From contig BJHM01000009.1 in assembly GCA_014192625.1 (NCBI GenBank), positions 23,157 to 87,156 of the forward strand: a stretch of 64,000 nucleotides of DNA. Reading direction: 5' to 3'. A program made the translations under genes and the position numbers. Position 1 is the stretch's first letter. Each line of letters begins with the position of its first letter. The notes under the pieces were generated by a model. It searched no databases, had not been told where the DNA came from, and was given only the letters and a program-made list of their open reading frames with translations. Positions 37,201 to 48,028 of this stretch are shown in pieces. This DNA is from Planctomycetota bacterium. GTDB lineage: Bacteria; Planctomycetota; UBA1135; UBA2386.

Positions 37201-37338
37201 AACCCGGAGGCCGCGGCGGCGTTGTTGCACATCGGCGCTCGCAAACCAGCGGCCGACCTTGATGCCACACTGCTGAGCGCCTGGACGAACGTGTGCCGCG
37301 CCATTCTCAACTTGCACGAGGTCATCACTCGCAACTGA
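34225..37338 (+). CDS. Large secreted cytochrome c/DUF1549/DUF1553 protein, locus 2
   Basis: A 1037-residue protein with a signal peptide ([19 protein letters not shown]). Domains in order are the PSCyt1 cytochrome ([20 protein letters not shown] with CxxCH), PSCyt2/DUF1549 ([35 protein letters not shown] with a second CxxCH), a coiled-coil insert ([20 protein letters not shown]), a beta-rich insert of about 200 residues, and PSD1/DUF1553 ([60 protein letters not shown]). This is the full architecture of the planctomycete family. The role is unknown; genomic pairing suggests it works with the DUF1501 protein encoded 66 bases downstream. Confidence 0.94.
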   Translation: [1037 protein letters not shown]

Positions 37339-37404
37339 GCGCCGCAACGAATCACGCGCCGTCTTCACCCACCACTTTAGCCCACCGAAAAAACGCTCCC
37401 TCGA

Positions 37405-38853
37405 ATGACGTTTCCATCTTCATTCCCGAACGGAATCGCCCGCAGATCCTTTCTTAAAGGCACGGGCTTTGGTCTCGGCTCGATGGCGCTCTCCGCACTG
37501 CTCGCGAAAAACCAACGCGCAAGCCAGGACCCGGGCAAGCAAAGCCAGATGCGTTTTTGCGGCGTGATAAAACCTCGCCACATCACGCCGCGCGCAAAGC
37601 GCGTCATCTGGCTCTACATGGCCGGCGGGATGACGCACCTCGACACCTTCGATCACAAACCAAAACTCGCCGAACTCAACGGCAAGCCGATGCCAGAGTC
37701 GGTCACGAAGGGCCAGCAGATTGCCCAGCTACAAGGTCAACCGCTCCATTGCTTTGGTCCACAGCACGCATTCCGACAGTGGGGCAAATCGGGCCAGTCG
37801 ATCGCCGAGATCTGGCCGCACTTGGGCACGATGTGCGCCGACGACCTGTGCATCGTGCGCTCACTGCACACCGACGCGATCAATCACGACCCCGCGCACA
37901 CGTTCATGAACACCGGCACGATGAACGCGGGTCGGCCAGCGATGGGCTCGTGGCTGCAATATGGGTTGGGTTCTGAATGTGACAACCTGCCCGGATTTGT
38001 CGTTCTGGTGTCCACCGGCAACTTCGGCCAGAAACAGCCGATTGCCGCACGGCAATGGCATTCGGGCTTTCTGCCGGGCCAGTACCAAGGCGTCGAGTTT
38101 CGCAGCACCGGCGCCCCCGTTTTGTATGTCGGCAATCCAAACGGCGTGTCGACCGCGCAGCAGCACGATGTGGTCAGCGCCGTGCGCTCGCTCAACGAGC
38201 TTGCCGACCAGCGCCTTGCCGATCCCGAAATCCAAACGCGCGTTCGTCAATATGAACTCGCGTTTCGCATGCAGACCAGCGTGCCGGATCTGATGGATGT
38301 GAGCGGTGAGCCAAGCCATGTTCTCGACCTGTATGGCACGAAAGGCGGCGACGGCTCGTTCGCCGCCAACTGCCTGCTCGCCCGCCGACTCGCGGAGCGC
38401 GGGGTCCGCTTTATCCAGCTTTACCATCGCGACTGGGACCACCATGGCGCGGTCAAAGAACACTCCGCCGGCTCCGCCAAGGAAGTCGACCGCGGTGTCG
38501 CCGCACTGATCACGGACCTAAAACAACGCGGCATGCTCGACGACACCATCGTCGTGTTTGGCTCCGAGTTTGGCCGCACCCCTATGGCCCAGGGCGACGG
38601 CCGCGACCACCACCTCGCCGGCTTCACCATGTGGTTCGCTGGCGGCGGCTTCAAACCAGGTTTTTCCTACGGCGCCACCGACGAACTCGGCTACCACGCG
38701 GTCGAAAACCCCTGTTCCGTCCACGACGTGCACGCGACGCTGCTGCATTTGCTCGGCATCGACCACCAACGGTTCACCTACAAATATCAGGGACTCGACA
38801 GCAAGCTCACCGGCGTGGAGGAGTCAGTTGTGGTGCGCGAATTGCTGGCGTGA
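37405..38853 (+). CDS. DUF1501 exported protein, locus 2
   Basis: A 482-residue DUF1501 protein with a clear Tat signal (ARRSFLKGTGFGLGSMALSA, Arg13-Arg14). Motifs are VIWLYMAGGMTHLDTFDHKP, NHDPAHTFMNTGTMNAGRPA, NCLLARRLAERGVRFIQLYH and DDTIVVFGSEFGRTPMAQGD, followed by a C-terminal GFSYGATDELGYHAVENPCS. It is about 35 residues longer than the locus 1 copy and belongs to a different subgroup (it has the HRDWDHH variant where locus 1 has NGWDTH). Twin-arginine export implies folding in the cytoplasm, perhaps with metal. It is probably co-transcribed with the gene at 34225. Confidence 0.94.
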   Translation: MTFPSSFPNGIARRSFLKGTGFGLGSMALSALLAKNQRASQDPGKQSQMRFCGVIKPRHITPRAKRVIWLYMAGGMTHLDTFDHKPKLAELNGKPMPESVTKGQQIAQLQGQPLHCFGPQHAFRQWGKSGQSIAEIWPHLGTMCADDLCIVRSLHTDAINHDPAHTFMNTGTMNAGRPAMGSWLQYGLGSECDNLPGFVVLVSTGNFGQKQPIAARQWHSGFLPGQYQGVEFRSTGAPVLYVGNPNGVSTAQQHDVVSAVRSLNELADQRLADPEIQTRVRQYELAFRMQTSVPDLMDVSGEPSHVLDLYGTKGGDGSFAANCLLARRLAERGVRFIQLYHRDWDHHGAVKEHSAGSAKEVDRGVAALITDLKQRGMLDDTIVVFGSEFGRTPMAQGDGRDHHLAGFTMWFAGGGFKPGFSYGATDELGYHAVENPCSVHDVHATLLHLLGIDHQRFTYKYQGLDSKLTGVEESVVVRELLA

Positions 38854-39404
38854 TCTGCGATTCTGCCAAGCCTTGCGTAACGGCCTAGCCCCTCGACTTT
38901 GGACCTGGTCGCGCTTTTCAGTTCAGCGAGTCGTAATCGTTGCCGTTTGCCAATCTTTGCGCTGGCCAATCAAACGCGCATCGGTCGGGTCTGCTGTGTT
39001 GGTAACCACCCGTTCGTTGGCCTCGCTGTTAGGCTTAAAGGACTGCCTTAGGTGCTGCAAAGCACCGTGGTGACTGGCTAAAAGCTCGGCGCCATTGCGC
39101 ATAATTTTTTGCAGTTACAAGATGCCAACCGGCCTCGCCGTAAACCCACTGGCCTTTGCCTGGCTACAGATTTCACGCTCGCTGCGAGCAACGTGGTGAA
39201 GCTCGACGACTGAGGAATCGTGCAAGGCCTGGCGCGGCGCTTTTTTGGTTTTTGCGCCACACTGCGGCAATGGCGGGTCGGGCTAACGACAGGTATGCCG
39301 CAAAGCGGAACGGGCAGCGGCTGGAGTCGCCTCGGCGAGATTTTTGTCGGCCCTCAAACACTCGCAAAAGGGGCGGACGCGTAATAACCAGCGCACCCGA
39401 CCGA
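38854..39404. other. Gene-free stretch between DUF1501 and pgk
   Basis: A 551-base gap between convergent genes. I see no protein-like frame. A small stem GTGCT-GCAA-AGCAC lies at about 39052-39065, and a T6 run follows a GC-rich segment at about 39230-39247, but neither makes a convincing terminator. Remnant sequence or an unannotated RNA is possible. Confidence 0.45.
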
Positions 39405-40577
39405 TTAGCCGAGAACGGCAACGCCAGGCAATACTTTGCCTTCGAGCAGTTCAAGGCTGGCACCGCCGCCGGTGGAGACATGCGAGAGCTTTGCCACAAT
39501 CCCGGTTTTCTCCGCTGCCGCAACCGAGTCCCCGCCGCCAACCACAGTGAATGCGCCTGTCGCAGCTACCGCATGCGCAACTGCCTCGGTGCCCTTGCAG
39601 AATGCATCCATCTCAAATACGCCCATCGGGCCGTTCCAGATGACAGTCTTACTGCCCTTGAGCGCGTCACAGTAAATCGCAATGGTCTTTGGCCCGATAT
39701 CGAGGCCCATCAGCGAACCTGGAATGTCGATCGGCTGCACACTTGCCGGGCTATCGGCCTTGAAAGCAGCTGCGCAAATGTGATCGACCGGCAGCAGCAA
39801 TCGCTTGCCACTATTCTTGGCCTGCAGGATTACACGGCCGGCCTCCGGCAGAAGATCTTTTTCAACTAACGAGGTGCCGACCTTGTGCCCCATCTGCAGA
39901 AGAAACGTGTAAGCCATCGCACCGCCGATGATCAGCGTGTCGATCTTTGGCAGCAGGTTTTGGATCACCGGCAACTTATCACTGACCTTGGCACCACCGA
40001 GAATCGCAACGAACGGCCGCGCTGGCTCGTTGAGCACGCGCGCAAACGCGTCGAGTTCTTTTTGCAGCAAAAAGCCCGCGGCGGATGGCACCAGCCTCCC
40101 TATCCCGCTTATGGAAGCGTGCGCGCGATGTGCCGCGCCGAATGCATCGTTGACGAAGATCTCGCCGTTTTTAGCGAGCGCCTTGGCAAATTCTGCGTCA
40201 CCGGCCTCCTCCGCGTCGTGAAAGCGCAGGTTTTCAAGTAATAGGCACTGACCTTTCGTCAGCGCCTGCGACGCGGCCTCGGCCTCAGGCCCAATGCAAT
40301 CCTTGACGTATAAAACCGGGCTGCCGAGCAGTTCAGAAAGACGCTTTGCCACGGGGAGCAATCGCAGCGACTCAACCACTTTGCCCTTGGGCCGACCAAG
40401 GTGCGACAAAAGCACCGGCTTGCCGCCGCCTTTCAGGATCGCCTGAATCGTTGGCAGGCTCTCCCGAATACGCGCATCGCTGAGGATCCGTCCGCTCGCG
40501 TCGAGCGGCACGTTGAAATCGACGCGGACGAGGACGCGCTTACCGGCAAATGAGAGATCAGAAAGTTTTTTGACCAT
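39405..40577 (-). CDS. pgk: Phosphoglycerate kinase
   Basis: A 390-residue glycolytic kinase that interconverts 1,3-bisphosphoglycerate and ADP with 3-phosphoglycerate and ATP. I start at ATG 40577 (MVKKLSDLSFAGKRVLVRVD), the family N-terminus; the longer frame to 40808 is not homologous. Key motifs are RVDFNVPLDASGRI, VLLSHLGRPKG, LLLENLRFHDAEE, FVAILGGAKVSDKLPVI, LIIGGAMAYTFL and the nucleotide-binding TVVGGGDSVAAAEKTG near the C-terminus. gap lies upstream on the same strand, but 863 bases of gene-free DNA separate them, unusual for the common gap-pgk pair. Confidence 0.97.
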   Translation of the reverse strand: MVKKLSDLSFAGKRVLVRVDFNVPLDASGRILSDARIRESLPTIQAILKGGGKPVLLSHLGRPKGKVVESLRLLPVAKRLSELLGSPVLYVKDCIGPEAEAASQALTKGQCLLLENLRFHDAEEAGDAEFAKALAKNGEIFVNDAFGAAHRAHASISGIGRLVPSAAGFLLQKELDAFARVLNEPARPFVAILGGAKVSDKLPVIQNLLPKIDTLIIGGAMAYTFLLQMGHKVGTSLVEKDLLPEAGRVILQAKNSGKRLLLPVDHICAAAFKADSPASVQPIDIPGSLMGLDIGPKTIAIYCDALKGSKTVIWNGPMGVFEMDAFCKGTEAVAHAVAATGAFTVVGGGDSVAAAEKTGIVAKLSHVSTGGGASLELLEGKVLPGVAVLG

Positions 40578-41120
40578 AGTCGAGTTGCTGGATCTTGCCG
40601 CCGGAAAAGGCGCGCGTCCATGCACTGCTTTACGGCTCGCAAATCGAGTGACTAGGTGCTCGCCGTCTGCCGCGCAGTCGAGGTCGCACCCTGCGGCCAG
40701 TAGCCGCCCAACCAGACGAAGATGAAGAAGGCCGCAGCAATGAGCGCGTGGCGCCTTCGCTATGGACCATTCCAGCCAAGGCCTTGTCGCTGGCGAGCCG
40801 TGGCGCACTCCAACTTACATCTGCAACGCCAAACAGCAAAATTTTGGCCGCCGCAATCAGGGCTTCTGCGTAGTCTCGATTGCCCACGGGAATGAGCATC
40901 GAGAAGGGGTCCAACACTGATTTTCCGTTGGTAAAAATGCTTCGCCTTTGACACCCCGCACAACGCTGCCGCAGGGCGCTAATTGAGGCGGCAAAGCAGG
41001 CCGCTTGCGGTCCAATTGAACTATCCGCATCGTGCCGGGCGCAAACTACGTTGACGACCGCAAACTGCTGCTCGCCATCGCTTGCTAGCAACCATGCGCT
41101 AGACGGAGCCAGCGCGGGCG

Positions 41121-41439
41121 CGCAGCGGGAAACCAGCGGGCGCACCAGCTTGATCGTCACGCGACCGCTGGCCGCGACTGCGGGGCGGTTGCGGGCGAGG
41201 GCCGGATTGGCCCTGATTGGAATCCTGTTGTCCCGATTGGTCTTGGCCTGCGTCCTGCTGGTTTAAAAGGACGTTGGCCTCTCGAACGCTGACCCGAGCC
41301 CCACCGAATTGAACTCGGCTGGCCCGAGTCACGCTGGCCTGAGTCACGCTGGCCTCCGCGCCGCCGGCTAGACGGACCCTGCTCGCAGCGGGAAACCAGC
41401 GGGCGACACCCGCTTTCCGCAGACGGCAACCAGCGGCCG
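41121..41439. repeat. Three copies of a 22-bp direct repeat
   Basis: A 22-bp unit with core GCGGGAAACCAGCGGGCG occurs exactly at 41121-41142 and 41384-41405. A diverged third copy (core CGGCAACCAGCGGCCG) lies at 41418-41439, ending two bases before the gap stop codon. The first two copies are also preceded by CTAGACGGA at 41099 and 41368, so the duplicated block is about 40 bp with internal differences. Confidence 0.85.
41322..41356. repeat. 15-bp tandem repeat GGCCYGAGTCACGCT
   Basis: Two head-to-tail copies of GGCC(C/T)GAGTCACGCT followed by a further GGCCT. A related set, (C/T/G)GATTGG, occurs three times just upstream at about 41204-41240. Both are intergenic. Confidence 0.75.
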
Positions 41440-41440
41440 C

Positions 41441-43996
<2,556 letters not shown>

Positions 43997-44039
43997 ACGC
44001 CTGCAATAGGCCCGTTGGAACTGCTTTGAAGTTGTTGCT

Positions 44040-46727
44040 GTGCGCACGAATCGTTGTTGGATCACCCGCCACGCAGTTCCCCCGCGCAGCGGCTTACTCC
44101 ATACTGCTGCGCCCCTCGACCCCGAACCGAAGACTCGCGTGCGCTTATCCGTCGAAACCGGCCCACTTGCCGGCACTCAGTTACCACTTGATCGCGAACG
44201 CCCGGCGACACTTGGCAGCGCTGAGTCTTGCACGCTGCGTATTCAAGCGACCGGCGTTCTACCCGAGCACGCAGTAGTGAAGGCATTGAAGGATCAGGGC
44301 TTTGGCGTGAAGGCGCACGCAGCTGGCCTGCGCGTGAACGGCCGCGAGGTTGAAACCACGGCGCTGCAAGACGGCGATGTGATCGAACTCGGCACGACGC
44401 GCATTACCTACAGCGAAGCAAGCACCGCGACTGTCGCGCTGAGCGGCGCGCCGCAAATCGCCGGCTTCAAGATCCTCTCTGAACTTGGCCGCGGCGGCAT
44501 GGGCATCGTCTATCGCGCCGAACAAGTGAGCTTGCATCGCCATGTCGCACTCAAGGTGCTCGACCAGCGGCTCACGCGTGATCCGCAGTTTGTCGCACGC
44601 TTCCTCGCCGAGGCCCGTGCGGCGGCAAAGCTGCAGCACCCCAACGTCGTCGCGGTATTCAACGTCGAGCAAAACGGCGGCACCTATTACTACGCGATGG
44701 AGTTGATGCAAGGCTCGCTCGAGTCCTTTCTCAAACAGAACGGCAAGATGCCATCCGAACGCGCGTTGACCGTGATCGCCGAGGCGGCCAGCGGGCTTGC
44801 CTACGCCGAGTCACTACGCATTGTGCACCGCGACATCAAGCCAGACAACTTGATGATCGACCAGCACGACACGGTCAAGATCGCCGACCTCGGACTCGCG
44901 CGCAGCGACGACAGCAGTGAAGAACATCATGCCGGCACGCCGCACTTCATGGCGCCGGAGCAAGTGCTGCGCAAAACGATCGACCATCGCAGCGACCTCT
45001 ACGCGCTGGGTTGCACGTTTTATCGCCTCGTCACCGGGCGCACGCCGTTTCGCGGTCAGTCGGTAAAAGACATCCTGCGCGCACAGGTGAAGGACACTGC
45101 GGAACCCGCGCACAAGGTCGAGCCGTCCGTGCCCGCAGAGGTCTCCACCATCATCCAAAAGCTGATGGAGAAGGAGCCCGACAATCGCTATCAGTCGGCG
45201 AACGAACTGATCGACGCAGTCAACTTGCTGCTCCAGCCACCGGCGAAGAAGGGGCTGTGGATTGGACTCGCGGCGACCGCCGTGCTGATAGCGGGTGGCG
45301 CGTTGTATTACGCGGTGACCAAGCCTAAAGAATTCGTCGAAGTTGAGAAGCGATACGACGACCCAGAAAAGCAGCAGTTTGCCGACCAAATCAAGGTCTT
45401 GAAGGAGCTGGCCGATCAGGATCATGCGACGATCAAACTGCTCGGCGTGCAACTGAGCGGCGTGACAGGCGAGCCACTCGCCGCGGCACTCACCGAGATC
45501 ATCAAAGCACACCCCGGCACCAGCGCCGCCGAGCAGGCGAGCGCACTCATAAAGTCGGCGCGCGAAGCAGCAGCAGAGCAGCTGGCCGCCAGCGCACAAA
45601 AAAAGCTGGCGACGGACGCGGCCATCGCAACGGTGGCAAAACAAGTGAATCAAAAACTTGCCGCCATGGATCCCGCAGCTGCTCTTGCCGTGACCGACAA
45701 AGCATCAGCCCCCACCGGCGTGGATGAAGTGGCCTTCGCCGAAGGGGTAAAGAATCAGCGGTCGCGCGTCGTGACGTTTGCCACGGATCGCTTGCAAACG
45801 CTGCGCAACGACCTCGACAAGGCACGCAGCGCCCACGACCTCAAAGCCATGGACCTTGTTAGTGACGAACTGCAAAAAATACTGCTGAAAGAAGGCGGCT
45901 GGCAAAACGAATTGCTGAGCGATCGCAAAAGCATCGAAGCCATTCTCGCCACGGCGCAAAGTTCGCGCAGTGAGCATCTGACCAACACCCGCATTGAGCA
46001 GTGGCAGACGTTGGACGCGCTGCTGCACGATCCGCTGTGCAGCACGGCCCTCGCCGCACTCGACTTCGCACGCTTTGCCATTGCCGCTCAAGAAATCGCA
46101 ACCAAGCTTTCTGATGCACCGGCGGCCGCCCACGCAGCGCTTTTGTCTGCGGCCCTGCAACAAGCTGCCATCTTTGCCGATGCCCTAGCAGCCTCGCTGA
46201 GCACCGGCAAAGTGCCGTTGTCAGGCCTCGGCGACACGGCGCGTAACGTGGTGGGTTGGCAGCGCGATGGCGCCATGTTGATCGTGCTGGATACGACCAA
46301 GAAACCTGCGAAGGAGCAGCCGGTCCCGTTCAACAAAATCACTCTGGATCAGTGGCAGGCACTCGCAGCACAAGTGGTGGGCGCACCCACCGGCAGTCGC
46401 GAATGCTTCCTCGCATTCCTAGTTATTTCTGTGCAGACGCAGAGCGCTCGAACGTGGCTCGGTAGCCTTGCGAAGGACCGGGACGACTCTGGCACTGGCC
46501 AAGGCGGCTACCCGATATCAACCGAGCGGCTCGACCAGGCGATCAATTCTTTGCCGCGCAGCGATGCGCCGTGGCACGCAGGCGTGCAAAAAGAACTCGT
46601 GGCCGCACGGTTGCTCGTCGGCGGCTTGCGCGCACTGTCCGAACGGCGCAATCTCGCCGCTGCCGCACAGCTCGAGAAGCTGCTCGCCGACCACGCACAC
46701 AGTCTCGCTGCCGCATTGGTGCCGTGA
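44040..46727 (+). CDS. FHA-domain Ser/Thr protein kinase with one transmembrane segment
   Basis: An 895-residue Hanks-type kinase. An N-terminal FHA domain (about 34-130: LPLDRERPATLGSAESCTLR, LPEHAVVKAL, LQDGDVIELGTTRI) would bind phosphothreonine. The kinase domain (about 140-395) has ELGRGGMGIVYRA, VALKVLDQRL, HRDIKPDNLMID (catalytic Asp near 265), the Mg loop as DLG not DFG (IADLGLARSD) and GTPHFMAPEQV. A membrane helix follows (GLWIGLAATAVLIAGGALYY, about 405-426), then about 470 residues outside, with coiled-coil stretches. The start is a GTG at 44040; GTG 44139, just before the FHA domain, is an alternative. The FHA and kinase parts are cytoplasmic by topology. The stop overlaps the DUF167 start by four bases. 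Confidence 0.93.
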   Translation: MRTNRCWITRHAVPPRSGLLHTAAPLDPEPKTRVRLSVETGPLAGTQLPLDRERPATLGSAESCTLRIQATGVLPEHAVVKALKDQGFGVKAHAAGLRVNGREVETTALQDGDVIELGTTRITYSEASTATVALSGAPQIAGFKILSELGRGGMGIVYRAEQVSLHRHVALKVLDQRLTRDPQFVARFLAEARAAAKLQHPNVVAVFNVEQNGGTYYYAMELMQGSLESFLKQNGKMPSERALTVIAEAASGLAYAESLRIVHRDIKPDNLMIDQHDTVKIADLGLARSDDSSEEHHAGTPHFMAPEQVLRKTIDHRSDLYALGCTFYRLVTGRTPFRGQSVKDILRAQVKDTAEPAHKVEPSVPAEVSTIIQKLMEKEPDNRYQSANELIDAVNLLLQPPAKKGLWIGLAATAVLIAGGALYYAVTKPKEFVEVEKRYDDPEKQQFADQIKVLKELADQDHATIKLLGVQLSGVTGEPLAAALTEIIKAHPGTSAAEQASALIKSAREAAAEQLAASAQKKLATDAAIATVAKQVNQKLAAMDPAAALAVTDKASAPTGVDEVAFAEGVKNQRSRVVTFATDRLQTLRNDLDKARSAHDLKAMDLVSDELQKILLKEGGWQNELLSDRKSIEAILATAQSSRSEHLTNTRIEQWQTLDALLHDPLCSTALAALDFARFAIAAQEIATKLSDAPAAAHAALLSAALQQAAIFADALAASLSTGKVPLSGLGDTARNVVGWQRDGAMLIVLDTTKKPAKEQPVPFNKITLDQWQALAAQVVGAPTGSRECFLAFLVISVQTQSARTWLGSLAKDRDDSGTGQGGYPISTERLDQAINSLPRSDAPWHAGVQKELVAARLLVGGLRALSERRNLAAAAQLEKLLADHAHSLAAALVP

Positions 46728-47014
46728 GCCTGCCGATTTTCGCTCGCGATGGCGGCGTAACGTTCGCAGTAAAAGCCGTCCCCGGCAGCAGCCGCGATCG
46801 GCTCGCAGGACGCCATGGCGACGCGCTCAAGATCCTGGTGGCAGCACCACCGGAGCGCGGCAAGGCCAACGCAGCGATTTGCGCGCTGCTCGCCGAACTA
46901 CTCGCCGTGCCGCTACGGAGCGTGACCGTCACCGCGGGCCTGTTAGCAAGGAACAAGGTGGTGCACGTGCGCGGCATCTCGGCTGAATACGTTCGTCTTC
47001 AACTCCAAATCTGA
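46724..47014 (+). CDS. DUF167 (YggU) family protein
   Basis: A 96-residue protein of the DUF167/YggU family, whose usual length is 95-100. The longer open frame to 46571 lies inside the kinase gene; GTG 46724 overlaps its stop and gives the expected size. The family core is seen in VTFAVKAVPGSSRDRLAGRH, ALKILVAAPPERGKANAAIC and LARNKVVHVRGI. The biochemical role is unknown. Confidence 0.88.
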   Translation: MSLPIFARDGGVTFAVKAVPGSSRDRLAGRHGDALKILVAAPPERGKANAAICALLAELLAVPLRSVTVTAGLLARNKVVHVRGISAEYVRLQLQI

Positions 47015-47194
47015 CTCTGACGCTGGCGTGAACGGCCAACTAATGTGGCCACCGAGCACGTTGCGAAGCACCACACGGCCTTGAAAAAGCCACTAGCAAT
47101 GCTGCTGCCGCACAGCGTGGTTTTTAAAAACCAATGCGCATGCAACACCGGCCCAGCGTTGACCTCGGTGGCCAATATTCGCTACCCTGCTGCG

Positions 47195-48028
47195 ATGGTA
47201 GGTCCAGCATCCATTCCGTTGCGGCAGCGCCTGCGCGAAGCTGCAAATCAGATTCATCTGCGCACACCACTAAGGCCACGGATTGCACTGCTGCTATCGA
47301 CGGGCCATGGCTCGATCGCTAATCAACTGAAGGACAAGATCACCGTTCATCAGACGGATCTGCCGGCGGGCCTGCACCTGACAGCACCACTGCTGATTGG
47401 GATGCTCGAAGGTGTGCCAGTGGCGCTGGCAGATGCGCCGCTGATGCCCTTTGGCGGCGGTCACGCAGACCTTTTGCATCCAATCCAACTAATGCACGCG
47501 CTCGGCAGCGAGTTGCTCGTGCTCACGGCCGGTGCTGCGAGCCTGTGTCAGCAAATCGAAGCTGGCACGCTTGCCGTAGTGGAAGACCACCTAAATTTTA
47601 GTGGCACGCAACCACTGCAAGGCGGCGGCAGTGACCAGCTGGGCCCCAGCTTCCCCGATATGTGCGAGGCCTATCCGCGCCGCTTCCTCGAACTCACGCG
47701 CGCAGTCGCCATGGGCGTTGGCGTGCCGTGCTTGTCCGGCGTGTTTGCGTCAGTGCCTGGCCCCAGCATGCCGACGCGCGCCGAATACCGATTTTTGCGC
47801 CGCAGTGGTGCGGATCTAGTTGGCATGTCACTTGTGCCCGAAGTAATCGCCGCGGTGCAATCGGGCTTTCAGGTTTTGGCACTGGTTGGCGTGACGCAAC
47901 AGATCCTCGAAGATCGTCCAGCTAGCACCTCCATCGAGGCGATGCTCGAAGCAGCCGAACTCGCAGCGCCGCGCATGGCGTCCATGATCGTCGGCATTGT
48001 CAGTCAGGCGGAGGATCTGCTGACGTGA
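47195..48028 (+). CDS. Purine-nucleoside-phosphorylase-like protein with a changed active site
   Basis: 277 residues from ATG 47195 (MVGPASIPLRQRLREAANQI), close to PNP length (about 270-290); the longer frame to 47045 has no homology. The fold is recognisable: LLIGMLEGVPVALA, LLVLTAGAASLCQQ, LAVVEDHLNFSGTQPLQGGG, GPSFPDMCEAYPRRFLEL, GVFASVPGPSMPTRAEYRFL, RSGADLVGMSLVPEVIAA. But residues needed by trimeric PNPs differ: the purine-binding Glu of the FET motif is Pro (SMPTRAE), the base-contacting Asn of LITN is Gln (GVTQQI), and the phosphate-binding Arg/His region (RFHxYEG) reads APLMPFGGGHA. So it may act on another substrate or none. It overlaps purN (GTGA). Confidence 0.82.
   Translation: MVGPASIPLRQRLREAANQIHLRTPLRPRIALLLSTGHGSIANQLKDKITVHQTDLPAGLHLTAPLLIGMLEGVPVALADAPLMPFGGGHADLLHPIQLMHALGSELLVLTAGAASLCQQIEAGTLAVVEDHLNFSGTQPLQGGGSDQLGPSFPDMCEAYPRRFLELTRAVAMGVGVPCLSGVFASVPGPSMPTRAEYRFLRRSGADLVGMSLVPEVIAAVQSGFQVLALVGVTQQILEDRPASTSIEAMLEAAELAAPRMASMIVGIVSQAEDLLT

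Larger units (their letters stand above)
40578..41440. other. Repeat-rich gene-free stretch between gap and pgk
   Basis: 863 bases between two same-strand glycolytic genes. The right part (41118-41440) carries several families of short direct repeats, listed separately. Frames on the minus strand are open only because of the repeat composition (Gly/Gln/Arg/Ser-rich translations). On the minus strand around 40650-40770 there is a short hydrophobic reading frame (ALIAAAFFIFVWLGGYWPQG) with no in-frame start. The promoter of pgk should be here. Confidence 0.5.

Noticed and set aside
44040..44138. The first 33 codons of the FHA kinase as a required N-terminus
   Set aside because: They are kept in the feature because the GTG is the first possible start, but they have no domain; GTG 44139 just before the FHA domain is equally possible.
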